Positions 1 through 6,554 of a DNA stretch of 7,064 nt are shown piece after piece. The notes under the pieces were generated by a model that was not told where the DNA came from, searched no databases, and saw only the letters and a list, made by a program, of their open reading frames with translations. Every line of letters starts with the position of its first letter. Position 1 is the stretch's first letter. This stretch comes from Acidobacteriota bacterium (GTDB lineage: Bacteria > Acidobacteriota > Terriglobia > Terriglobales > Acidobacteriaceae), in the NCBI GenBank assembly GCA_021781255.1, contig JAJXXG010000228.1, forward strand, positions 1 through 7,064. The letters are read 5' to 3'. A program made the translations under genes and the position numbers.

Positions 1-1470
1 CTTGTGGTACGCATGGATCAGCCCTATTCGCGTATCGCCGATGCTCTGCTGGACCACCAGTACTGGGCGCCGGATGATCCGCAGAAGCATCCTTACGATG
101 ACACCGGCTGGTCCTTCCATGACATGTTCAACGTGAAGATGGTGCGGGTGACGGATACCTCCATCCTGAAGGCCGAAATGAAGCCGATGACGGACCCGCT
201 TTCACTGGCGGGCAGGCTTGAAGGGGAAGGTTCATTCGTGGCCGTGCCCAATAATGGCCAGGTCTCGCTCATCTCACTGGTGTATGCGCTGAAGGGCGCC
301 AGGATTGAAGCCGTGGATAAACCCTTTGACGCGGGCGAGAAGCACTTCAACAAGGGATCGCTGCTGATCTCCAGCGTGGGCGACGCAGAGCTGACTGCCG
401 CACTGCACAAGTATTCGCTGGACGGTACACGGCTGAGCGTGGAGCCGAAAGTTCCTAAACACACGGTCACCGCACCGCGCATTGCGATTATGCACACGTG
501 GCTGGGCACGCAGACCGAGGGCTGGTGGCGCTATGCCTTTGACACTGAGGGTGTGCCCTACGCCTACATCAGCACGCAGACAGCCTCAAAGGAAGCGGAC
601 CTACGCGCGAAGTATGACGTCATCATCTTTGCGCCCGTGGGTCACGCCACGCCGCAGGCCATCATCAATGGACTGCCGAAGTGGAACAACCCAATGCCGT
701 GGGAGAAGACCGCGCTGACACCGAATCTGGGCCGCATCGATTCCACTTCAGACACCCGGCCGGGCCTGGGCTTTGATGGCGTGGCACATCTGCAGAAGTT
801 TGTGGAAGACGGTGGGCTGCTGATTACCTGCGAGGACACGGCGCAGTTCGCCATTGACATGGGACTTGCGCCGGGCGTGAGCGTGGCTCCAAAGGGCGAT
901 GCGCGCGTGGTGGGCACGGTGCTGAACACGGTGTTTGTGGACAGCGCGAGCCCGGTGGCCAATGGATTCGGCCCCGGTGTTCCTGTCATCAGCGCCAAGG
1001 GAATGGTGTTCAACGTGAGCAACACGGTTGGACCCGACCGCGAACGTATGCTGATGGACCCCTACGAGAAGCGCCCAACCGGGCGCGGCACTCTGGAATC
1101 TGGCGACGAGCCGGAGGGACGCAAGCCTGTGGCAGCTGCACCGCTGAAGAAGCAGGAACCCTGGGAGCCGAAGCCGCTGAACGAGGACCAGATGCGCAAC
1201 AACCTGCGGCTGATTCCCGAGGCGCTGCGGCCTGACGTAATTCTGCGGTTTACTGACGCCAAGCACATGCTGCTGGATGGACTGCTGAACAAGCCCAATG
1301 CCATTGCCGAGCACGCAATTGTGGTGGATGCACACCTGGGGAAAGGCAATGTACTGCTCTTCGGCATAAACCCGGTCTATCGCGGAGAGACCATCGGAAA
1401 CTACGGACTGGTTTTCAACGCGATTCTGAACCATGATCGACTTGATAGCCAGCCGGTGGTGAAGGAGTAA
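1..1470 (+). CDS. M14-family zinc carboxypeptidase, C-terminal part (5'-truncated by window edge)
   Basis: The reading frame is open from the first base (CTT GTG GTA CGC ATG GAT) to TAA at 1468-1470, so the gene starts outside the window; the GTG at 4 is only the first start-like codon. The text around MDQPYSRIADALLD (near residue 4) and PYDDTGW (near residue 30) is typical of the middle of large secreted bacterial M14 metallocarboxypeptidases, which I recognise from memory of the family. The zinc-binding HxxE and His residues lie in the missing N-terminal part and cannot be checked. From about residue 159 (RIAIMHTWLGTQTEGWW) to about residue 300 there is a flavodoxin-like, class I glutamine-amidotransferase-like region. 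A Pro/Lys-rich linker follows around residues 355-395, then a beta-rich tail (VVDAHLGKGNVLLFGINP). The likely role is extracytoplasmic peptide or cell-wall peptide hydrolysis. A strong terminator follows 11 bases after the stop. The family is fairly sure; the substrate is unknown. Confidence 0.8.
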   Translation, partial: LVVRMDQPYSRIADALLDHQYWAPDDPQKHPYDDTGWSFHDMFNVKMVRVTDTSILKAEMKPMTDPLSLAGRLEGEGSFVAVPNNGQVSLISLVYALKGARIEAVDKPFDAGEKHFNKGSLLISSVGDAELTAALHKYSLDGTRLSVEPKVPKHTVTAPRIAIMHTWLGTQTEGWWRYAFDTEGVPYAYISTQTASKEADLRAKYDVIIFAPVGHATPQAIINGLPKWNNPMPWEKTALTPNLGRIDSTSDTRPGLGFDGVAHLQKFVEDGGLLITCEDTAQFAIDMGLAPGVSVAPKGDARVVGTVLNTVFVDSASPVANGFGPGVPVISAKGMVFNVSNTVGPDRERMLMDPYEKRPTGRGTLESGDEPEGRKPVAAAPLKKQEPWEPKPLNEDQMRNNLRLIPEALRPDVILRFTDAKHMLLDGLLNKPNAIAEHAIVVDAHLGKGNVLLFGINPVYRGETIGNYGLVFNAILNHDRLDSQPVVKE

Positions 1471-1481
1471 GACAGGCAAAG

Positions 1482-1517
1482 CCCGGCGGTGGACCGACTC
1501 CACCGCTGGGTGGTTTT
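1482..1517 (+). terminator. Rho-independent terminator after the M14 carboxypeptidase gene
   Basis: A 12-bp stem (1482-1493 with 1499-1510, one G.U wobble at 1485/1507) closes a 5-base loop (CCGAC) and is followed by TGGTTTT. It starts 11 bases after the carboxypeptidase stop codon and reads in the same direction. The U-run is short (4 T), but the stem is very stable. Confidence 0.8.
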
Positions 1518-1537
1518 CGCCAGGCCGGATTTGTGTC

Positions 1538-1660
1538 ATGCTTGGCTACATGGGAAATAAAGACAAAGGCCGCAAGGAAACAAAGAAGGCTCCCAAGCCG
1601 AAACCCAAACCCGAGCCCGGCAAACGGCACGAGATCTTCACTCAAACGCCACCCAAATAG
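1538..1660 (+). CDS. Small Lys/Pro-rich basic protein (40 aa)
   Basis: The ATG at 1538 opens a 40-codon frame ending in TAG at 1658-1660. The product begins MLGYMGNKDKGRKETKK and continues with a KPKPKPEP-type run, ending IFTQTPPK. A second in-frame ATG at 1550 would give a 36-residue protein beginning MGNKDKGRKE. That is how I remember the many small bacterial proteins of the M-G-x-K-D-K-G-x-x-E-x-K-K-P-K type starting, so 1550 may be the true start. Neither start has a good Shine-Dalgarno; GGA sits 8 bases before the outer ATG. The protein is strongly basic, probably unstructured and cytoplasmic, and its function is unknown. It lies between two terminators, and only about 20 bases separate it from the upstream hairpin, so its promoter must overlap that terminator or it depends on read-through. 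It is supported by the open frame, the composition and the terminator just after the stop, not by a search. Confidence 0.55.
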   Translation: MLGYMGNKDKGRKETKKAPKPKPKPEPGKRHEIFTQTPPK

Positions 1661-1670
1661 ATGAATAAAG

Positions 1671-1709
1671 CCGCCCGGCCCTTGAAAGGTACGGGCGGGT
1701 TTTGTTTTC
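1671..1709 (+). terminator. Terminator after the small basic protein gene, possibly bidirectional
   Basis: A perfect 7-bp GC stem (CCGCCCG at 1671-1677 with CGGGCGG at 1692-1698), plus a weak inner CCT/AGG stem, is followed by GTTTTGTTTTC. It begins 11 bases after the small gene's stop. The convergent minus-strand gene ends at 1709, so it may also terminate that transcript: the minus-strand flank reads CTTTATT, a weaker U-tract. Confidence 0.8.
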
Positions 1710-2227
1710 TATCGGCTGGCGGGAACTCTGAGGTGCGGAACCGCGGTCGCCGGATCGGGGACGGCGGCTTCGTGTGCAACTATGCGCCAACCGCGAGGGG
1801 TCTTTCGCGCAACCACGAGATTGACGCCCATATCCTTTCTGCCGGCGTTCGTGGACCGGTAGCGCGTGATGACATACATGAAGTCCGCGCTGCAGGTCAC
1901 ATGAAGGATGCGGATGGAATCGATACGGTAACCGGCGTCGACGCCCAGCTTGATGTAAGCCTGAATGCGCGGTCGCCCGTGAACAATGCCTGTGATGTAG
2001 TGCTGCGTGAGGTAATAGGCGTCAGGCGCGTATAACGCTGCCACACGGGCAGGGTTGCCTTGGTTATAGCCTGAGATCCAGGTGTCGACGATGTGCTGCG
2101 CGGCACGGAGCGCATCGGTATCACGGCAAGTGGCTTCCTGTGCGGGAGTGGACAAGGCCGGGCGCGTTTGGGCGGAGCCGAGGCAGGTAGCCAGAGCAAA
2201 CAGACCCATTGCATTGAAAACTTTCAT
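1709..2227 (-). CDS. Secreted SnoaL-like / DUF4440-type (NTF2-fold) protein
   Basis: This 172-residue protein has an N-terminal signal peptide: a lone Lys, a hydrophobic run (MGLFALATCLGSA), and a likely cleavage after GSA at residue 19. C15 is not in a good lipobox because Thr sits at -1. Residues about 38-155 fit the NTF2-like/SnoaL pattern of DUF4440-type proteins: a helix (IVDTWISGYNQGNPARVAALYAPDA), a GR motif (HGRPRIQAYIK), a beta strand with YVITRYRS, and a terminal GWRIVAHEAA strand. Two cysteines, C34 and C112, remain in the mature protein and could form a disulfide. Such folds bind small hydrophobic ligands or have lost catalysis, so no specific function can be given. The frame stays open upstream to 2389, but a strong GGAGGA fixes the start at 2227. 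The gene lies downstream of rplK in the same orientation, beyond the rplK terminator, so it is probably transcribed separately. Confidence 0.75.
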   Translation of the reverse strand: MKVFNAMGLFALATCLGSAQTRPALSTPAQEATCRDTDALRAAQHIVDTWISGYNQGNPARVAALYAPDAYYLTQHYITGIVHGRPRIQAYIKLGVDAGYRIDSIRILHVTCSADFMYVITRYRSTNAGRKDMGVNLVVARKTPRGWRIVAHEAAVPDPATAVPHLRVPASR

Positions 2228-2233
2228 CGCGAA

Positions 2234-2239
2234 TCCTCC
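2234..2239 (-). promoter_or_regulatory. Shine-Dalgarno that fixes the start of the SnoaL-like gene
   Basis: The minus strand reads GGAGGA, then six bases (TTCGCG), then ATG. This is close to ideal and favours the 172-residue product over the longer open frame reaching 2389, which would also run through the rplK terminator. Confidence 0.8.
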
Positions 2240-2357
2240 GTTGCCAGAGCTGCGCGGGCATCTATGAAGACTCACCTTACAGAGCTCAGAGACCAGATGG
2301 ATGTGAGCACGGCAACACTTGCGGAACCGGCAGAGCTGCAAGCTCTCTGCGCGAAAG

Positions 2358-2386
2358 AAAGGCCCTCCCGATTGGGGAGGGCCTTT
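2358..2386 (-). terminator. Rho-independent terminator downstream of rplK
   Basis: A perfect 12-bp stem (AAAGGCCCTCCC at 2358-2369 with its complement at 2375-2386) has a 5-base loop. On the minus strand it ends in TTT and continues as CTTTCGC. It lies 23 bases after the rplK stop. The A/T-flanked symmetry would also let it work on the plus strand. A second small hairpin (AGAGCT-GCA-AGCTCT, 2332-2346) lies just beyond it. Confidence 0.85.
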
Positions 2387-2409
2387 CAAATTTGCGTCAG
2401 AACGCCGGG

Positions 2410-2847
2410 CTAGCCGACGACTTCAATGCCCATGGAGCGGGCGGTGCCCTTGATGCTCTTCACGGCGGCATCAATCGAGGCGGCATTCAAGTCGGGCATC
2501 TTCTGGGTGGCGATTTCGCGCACCTGCTTCTCGGTCACCTTGCCCACCTTGTCCTTGTTAGGCGCACCGGAGCCCTTGGCGAGACCGGCAGCCTTCTTCA
2601 GCAGGATGGACGCAGGCGGCGTCTTGGTGACGAAGGTGAAGCTGCGATCTGCATAAACGGTGATGACAACCGGGATGATGAGCCCGGCCATCTCCTTGTT
2701 CTGCGTGCGCGCGTTGAACTGCTTGCAGAACTCCATGATGTTGACCTGCGCCTGGCCCAGCGCGGGGCCAACCGGCGGCGCGGGCGTGGCCTTGCCGGCC
2801 TCAATTTGCAGCTTGACGTAAGTGGATACTTTCTTCGGAGGTGCCAT
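2410..2847 (-). CDS. rplK: 50S ribosomal protein L11
   Basis: L11 forms the base of the L7/L12 stalk with the 1070 region of 23S rRNA, where EF-Tu, EF-G and the stringent factor act. The 145-residue length is normal. The N-terminal domain carries the canonical proline-rich [10 protein letters not shown] at about residues 23-32, followed by [15 protein letters not shown]. The C-terminal rRNA-binding domain (about 76-145) ends with the typical [11 protein letters not shown]. In the usually conserved GQxGVNI stretch, Gln replaces Gly (GQAQVNI), a minor variation. The start is supported by AGGAA five bases before the ATG. The gene is the last of the tuf-rpmG-secE-nusG-rplK series and is closed by a strong terminator. 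The usual partner rplA (L1) does not follow in this window. Confidence 0.97.
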   Translation of the reverse strand: MAPPKKVSTYVKLQIEAGKATPAPPVGPALGQAQVNIMEFCKQFNARTQNKEMAGLIIPVVITVYADRSFTFVTKTPPASILLKKAAGLAKGSGAPNKDKVGKVTEKQVREIATQKMPDLNAASIDAAVKSIKGTARSMGIEVVG

Positions 2848-2865
2848 TTGGGTTCCTTCAGGACC

Positions 2866-2893
2866 AGCTTCAAGCTCCTAGCTCAAAGCCTTC
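2866..2893. repeat. Heptanucleotide AGCT-phased tract, rplK leader
   Basis: AGCT occurs at 2866, 2873 and 2880, with AGCC at 2887, so four units repeat at exactly 7 bases (AGCTTCA, AGCTCCT, AGCTCAA, AGCCTTC). It lies in the spacer just upstream of the rplK ribosome-binding site. The tract is framed by ACCAGC (2863-2868) and GCTGGT (2895-2900), which could pair. Confidence 0.6.
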
Positions 2894-2900
2894 TGCTGGT

Positions 2901-2975
2901 CAGTTCTAATGCGAATTTTGGAACTGCGCTTCAGCGTTTGCCTGCAAACCGGTTGCCGCTAGAGAAACCAACCGG
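2901..2975 (-). promoter_or_regulatory. Two inverted repeats in the nusG-rplK spacer (possible leader structure)
   Basis: CAGTTC (2901-2906) pairs with GAACTG (2921-2926), and CCGGTTG (2949-2955) pairs with CAACCGG (2969-2975), with loops of 14 and 13 bases. Neither is followed by a U-tract on the minus strand, so they are not simple terminators. The spacer is 162 bases, long for this compact cluster, and could hold a leader structure or promoter for rplK. In E. coli the L11 operon leader is the L1 autoregulation site; I cannot show an L1 site here. Confidence 0.35.
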
Positions 2976-2980
2976 CCAGA

Positions 2981-3011
2981 AGCTGGAAGCTACTTGCAGA
3001 AAGCTGCAGCT
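2981..3011. repeat. Heptanucleotide AGCT-phased tract, at the nusG stop
   Basis: AGCT occurs at 2981, 2988 and 3002 with a degenerate unit at 2995 (TGCA), all in 7-base phase: AGCTGGA, AGCTACT, TGCAGAA, AGCTGCA. The tract runs into the nusG stop codon (3010-3012). Confidence 0.55.
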
Positions 3012-3636
3012 ACACAATCTTTTCAACCTTGCCGAACTCGAGCTCGACCGGGGTGGAGCGTCCGAAGATGGTCACCATGACCTTCAGCGTCTCGCGATCC
3101 TCGTTAATCTCATCCACCACGCCGTTGAAGTTGGCAAAGGGTCCGTCAGTGATGCGGACGGACTCATTCCTTTCAAACTTGATTTTGAGCCGCGGCTTGT
3201 CCTTCGCGGTCTCAGAGCGGAAGAGAATTCCGCTCACTTCTTCTTCGCTCAGCGCCACGGGCTTGTCACCGGTGCCCAGAAAGCCCGTCACCTTCGGCGT
3301 TTCCTTGAGCACGTGCCACAGGTTATTGTCGAGATCCATCTCCACCAGCACATAGCCGGGCAGGAAGACACGCTCTACGGTACGCTTTTTGCCGTTGACA
3401 ATTTCAGTGACCGGCTCAGTGGGAATCATCACGCGGCCAACCTTGTCCTCCAACCCGAAGGCCGCAATGCGGCTCTGGATCGACTCGCGCACCTTGCGCT
3501 CGAAGCCCGAGTATGCGTGCAGGATGTACCACTTGAAGCGCTCGTTGCGCTCCGGCTGTGGTTCCGGCTGTTGCTCAGCTTCCGTCTGCTGCTCCGTTTG
3601 GGGCTGCTCGGCGGGTTGTTCCATTTCTTCGGTCAT
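3010..3636 (-). CDS. nusG: Transcription termination/antitermination factor NusG
   Basis: NusG binds the RNA polymerase clamp with its NGN domain, and uses its KOW domain to contact Rho or ribosomal protein S10, coupling transcription and translation. The NGN domain begins at about residue 34 (FKWYILHAYSGFERKV) and contains the conserved VFLPGYVLVEMDLDN and the TPKVTGFLG segment. The KOW domain covers about 154-208 (FERNESVRITDGPFANFNGVV, ending ELEFGKVEKIV). At 208 residues it is longer than the usual ~180. The difference is an acidic Glu/Gln/Pro-rich N-terminal extension of about 32 residues (MTEEMEQPAEQPQTEQQ and on) with no hydrophobic content. The ATG at 3636 is preceded by a GAGAG-type Shine-Dalgarno; the internal Met5 is an alternative. 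It lies 27 bases after secE, probably in one transcript. Confidence 0.96.
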   Translation of the reverse strand: MTEEMEQPAEQPQTEQQTEAEQQPEPQPERNERFKWYILHAYSGFERKVRESIQSRIAAFGLEDKVGRVMIPTEPVTEIVNGKKRTVERVFLPGYVLVEMDLDNNLWHVLKETPKVTGFLGTGDKPVALSEEEVSGILFRSETAKDKPRLKIKFERNESVRITDGPFANFNGVVDEINEDRETLKVMVTIFGRSTPVELEFGKVEKIV

Positions 3637-3663
3637 GGGTCTCTCGATTCGTGGCCGGACGGC

Positions 3664-3939
3664 TTATTGCCCGGCGCCAAACTTCGTAAGGACAGCCTGC
3701 AAGGCGTGGTTGAAAACCAGGTCAACAAGCCAGAAAAAAGCGCCGAAGAGGAAGACAGTGATGACAACCACCACCGTGGTCGTCTCCACTTCCTTGCGGT
3801 TGGGCGCCACCACTTTGCGCATCTCCGCGCGCACGTCGTTCAGGAAGCGCGTCATGTTGTTCCACATGCCCATTGCGCCGCCCGACATGTTCTGTAACGC
3901 TCCTGGTTCGTCTTTTTCCATTGTTGCCTTGCTCGCCAT
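3664..3939 (-). CDS. secE: Preprotein translocase subunit SecE
   Basis: SecE clamps the SecY channel in the inner membrane. This is the short single-helix form (91 residues). It has a polar N-terminal tail (1-30), an amphipathic helix (FLNDVRAEMRKVVAP, about 32-46), then one transmembrane helix at about 54-76 (TTVVVVITVFLFGAFFWLVDL). The usual W-P in the hinge after the amphipathic helix is A-P here. The start at 3939 has AAGGA eight bases upstream; the internal Met7 would give a slightly shorter tail. It sits 52 bases after tRNA-Trp and 27 bases before nusG, the classical secE-nusG pair. Confidence 0.95.
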   Translation of the reverse strand: MASKATMEKDEPGALQNMSGGAMGMWNNMTRFLNDVRAEMRKVVAPNRKEVETTTVVVVITVFLFGAFFWLVDLVFNHALQAVLTKFGAGQ

Positions 3940-3991
3940 CCTTCTAGTCCTTTGCGACCGGTGTCTATGCCGGCCGCTTACCTTCTCAATC

Positions 3992-4067
3992 TGGCAGGGG
4001 CGGAGGGATTCGAACCCCCAAGTTCGGTTTTGGAGACCGACAGTTTAACCGTTGAGCTTACGCCCCT
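3992..4067 (-). tRNA. trnW: tRNA-Trp(CCA)
   Basis: The 7-bp acceptor (AGGGGCG with CGCCCCT) is perfect, the discriminator is G, and CCA is encoded at 3992-3994. The anticodon arm TCGGT-CTCCAAA-ACCGA gives anticodon CCA. The T-arm is GGGGG-TTCGAAT-CCCTC with one G.U pair, and the variable loop has 4 bases. The D-arm is unusual: the stem strands next to the canonical AACGGTTA loop do not pair well. It is encoded between rpmG and secE, a common bacterial position. Confidence 0.95.
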
Positions 4068-4073
4068 AACAAC

Positions 4074-4108
4074 AGCTTCCAGCTCTTCGCTTCCAGCTTC
4101 TAGCTCCA
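4074..4108. repeat. Heptanucleotide AGCT-phased tract, between tRNA-Trp and rpmG
   Basis: AGCT occurs at 4074, 4081, 4095 and 4102, with a degenerate CGCT at 4088, giving five units in exact 7-base phase. On the minus strand the units read AGCTAGA, AGCTGGA, AGCGAAG, AGCTGGA, AGCTGTT. It begins 7 bases from the tRNA-Trp 5' end, in the rpmG 3' spacer. Confidence 0.65.
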
Positions 4109-4142
4109 TCGCGGGAGAGCAACCATAGTTGCTTCACAAGAC

Positions 4143-4177
4143 TGGAACTAGCAGCTAAAGGCCAGGGGCCAGAGGCT
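4143..4177. repeat. Degenerate 7-base repeat just downstream of rpmG
   Basis: The plus strand can be cut into five heptamers, TGGAACT, AGCAGCT, AAAGGCC, AGGGGCC and AGAGGCT. The last three share an RRRGGCY pattern. It is a weaker match than the neighbouring AGCT tract but has the same unit length, and it ends 6 bases before the rpmG stop. Confidence 0.35.
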
Positions 4178-4183
4178 TCAAAC

Positions 4184-4333
4184 CTACTTCGATTCCCTGT
4201 GCGGCTGGTGCTTCCGGCAGCGGTTACAGAACTTCGAGAACTCGAGGCGGCCTGTGGTCGTCTTCTTGTTCTTCGTCGTGGTGTAATTGCGCTCCTTGCA
4301 TACAGTGCACTGCAATGTAACAATTTCCCGCAT
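4184..4333 (-). CDS. rpmG: 50S ribosomal protein L33
   Basis: L33 is a small large-subunit protein near the E-site. The frame encodes 49 residues from ATG at 4333 to TAG at 4184-4186, beginning [20 protein letters not shown] and ending [11 protein letters not shown]. This matches bacterial L33 throughout, including the NYTTTKNKK and [10 protein letters not shown] stretches. The four zinc-ribbon cysteines are present (C9, C12, C36, C39), so it is the zinc-binding form rather than the Cys-lacking paralogue. AGGAA lies seven bases before the ATG. It is 68 bases downstream of tuf and is followed by tRNA-Trp and secE, the usual bacterial order. Confidence 0.96.
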   Translation of the reverse strand: MREIVTLQCTVCKERNYTTTKNKKTTTGRLEFSKFCNRCRKHQPHRESK

Positions 4334-4401
4334 TTCCCTGTTCCTGACCGGTCCGGCTCATGGCATACCGCCCACCGAACCTCATAAATTGCTCGTACTG
4401 C

Positions 4402-5589
<1,188 letters not shown>

Positions 5590-5669
5590 CGCTTCTTCCA
5601 ATCCCTTCCGTTGAACTTTACTGTGGCCCGTAGGCCGAAATCTGATTACCTCAAACTCTCGCCTTCGCC

Positions 5670-5978
5670 TCAGTAGTAGGCATAGGCCTTGAAATACCGC
5701 TGCCGCAAATCGGCAGGCACTGCTTCCACCAGCCGCAGATAGCGCTCGCGCGTCAGGCCCTGGTCACTGACCGGAAGCGCGGCATAAAGCGCCGGCGCAT
5801 CCTTGCCCAGAAAGCCGCGCTTGAGCACCGACTCGAAATCGCGAATGCGCAGCCGGTTGCGACGTACACGGCTGAGGAGCACTTCCACTTCGCGCGGGTC
5901 AAAGGCTGCATCCAGCAAAGCGTGCAGCTTTGCATAACCTTGCTCATCTTGTACGGCGATTGCCGCCTGCTCAAACAT
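5670..5978 (-). CDS. Conserved-looking hypothetical protein upstream of tuf (102 aa)
   Basis: I do not recognise this protein. It has no signal peptide or membrane segment and looks helical and highly charged. It has an Arg-rich centre ([18 protein letters not shown], about 38-55) and an aromatic C-terminus ([10 protein letters not shown]). The pattern of charged and aliphatic residues is that of a small soluble, possibly nucleic-acid or protein-binding helical protein; that is inference. The start is supported by AGGAA eight bases before the ATG at 5978. It lies 56 bases after tRNA-Gly(UCC) and 80 bases before tuf, so it is probably co-transcribed with both. The good ribosome-binding site, full use of the inter-tRNA space and lack of overlap with RNA genes make it a credible gene. 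Confidence 0.7.
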   Translation of the reverse strand: MFEQAAIAVQDEQGYAKLHALLDAAFDPREVEVLLSRVRRNRLRIRDFESVLKRGFLGKDAPALYAALPVSDQGLTRERYLRLVEAVPADLRQRYFKAYAYY

Positions 5979-6034
5979 GCTTGTCGTTCCTGCCTTGCTT
6001 CCCTACCGCCGTTTCGTGCGGCCTGACCAAACTC

Positions 6035-6109
6035 TGGAGCGGGAGACGGGGATCGAACCCGCGACCAACAGCTTGGAAGGCTGTGACTCTACCACTGAGT
6101 TACTCCCGC
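6035..6109 (-). tRNA. trnG: tRNA-Gly(UCC)
   Basis: The acceptor GCGGGAG/CTCCCGC is perfect, with discriminator T and CCA encoded at 6035-6037. The D-arm is ACTC/GAGT. The anticodon arm ACAGC-CTTCCAA-GCTGT gives UCC. The T-arm is GCGGG-TTCGATC-CCCGT. Confidence 0.97.
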
Positions 6110-6118
6110 CCGCACTGC

Positions 6119-6139
6119 AACCGGCCCTGCGGACCGGCT
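6119..6139 (-). other. Hairpin between tRNA-Thr(GGU) and tRNA-Gly(UCC)
   Basis: In the minus-strand transcript, AGCCGGUCC pairs with GGGCCGGUU around a GCA loop: 9 bp, counting two G.U wobbles. It fills most of the 42-base inter-tRNA spacer and has no U-run after it. A U-rich stretch (ATTTTTAT) lies before it, directly after the tRNA-Thr CCA. It may be a processing signal or simply separate the two tRNA folds. Confidence 0.5.
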
Positions 6140-6151
6140 TTCATAAAAATC

Positions 6152-6227
<76 letters not shown>

Positions 6228-6242
6228 CCTTGCTGCCAAACT

Positions 6243-6554
6243 TCACTGGGACGTCGAACCGGTGTCCCTTGAAACCTCTTCAAGCCCGCTTCTGCGAATC
6301 CGTTCCGCATGGCGAGCCAGCACGGTGCGGAGGACGAGGACACCAAGCACCAGCTCGGGAATCCACCGCATCTCCACCTGCCTGCCCATCACGGGAACCT
6401 TATCCGCGCCCATGGTGAACCAGGCCACAACCGCCAAAACCGCATACAGCACGAGAGCGATTCGAAACTTCCTCTCCACGTCACTGTGGGAGGCCGAGGT
6501 GCTCTCGTCGCGCTCGCGGGCCACGTTCACGTTACTCTCGGCCAGTTCGCGCAT
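6243..6554 (-). CDS. Small two-helix membrane protein within the tRNA cluster (103 aa)
   Basis: I do not recognise the family. The product has a polar, acidic N-terminus (1-30) and a first hydrophobic helix at about 32-47 (IALVLYAVLAVVAWFT). A short loop (MGADKVPVMGRQVEMR) leads to a second helix at about 64-80 (WIPELVLGVLVLRTVLA), and the tail is Arg/Glu-rich (RHAERIRR). This looks like a small inner-membrane protein with both termini in the cytoplasm, by the positive-inside rule. The ATG at 6554 is preceded by GAGGGA with a suitable spacing. The gene fits tightly between tRNA-Tyr (20 bases upstream) and tRNA-Thr(GGU) (15 bases downstream), so it must share their transcript unless a promoter lies inside the tRNA-Tyr gene. 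Function is unknown. Confidence 0.68.
   Translation of the reverse strand: MRELAESNVNVARERDESTSASHSDVERKFRIALVLYAVLAVVAWFTMGADKVPVMGRQVEMRWIPELVLGVLVLRTVLARHAERIRRSGLEEVSRDTGSTSQ

Noticed and set aside
748..1539. A 263-codon minus-strand open frame antisense to the carboxypeptidase gene
   Set aside because: It lies opposite a recognisable protein and runs through the terminator at 1482-1517, with no recognisable product.
2228..2389. N-terminal extension of the SnoaL-like protein up to 2389
   Set aside because: It would include the rplK terminator. The internal ATG at 2227 has a near-perfect GGAGGA and opens a clear signal peptide.
2392..3897. A 501-codon open frame on the plus strand across rplK, nusG and secE
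   Set aside because: It is antisense to three unmistakable genes and includes their spacers. Its translation is a His/Leu/Arg-rich shadow of GC-rich coding sequence, with no domain.
2866..4177. CRISPR array reading of the regular repeats
   Set aside because: The units are 7 bases with no spacers or longer direct repeats, and no cas genes are present.
4334..4401. GGTTCGG/CCGGACC pairing between tuf and rpmG as a terminator
   Set aside because: The loop is 18 bases, one pair is a wobble, and no T-run follows; it is probably just spacer.
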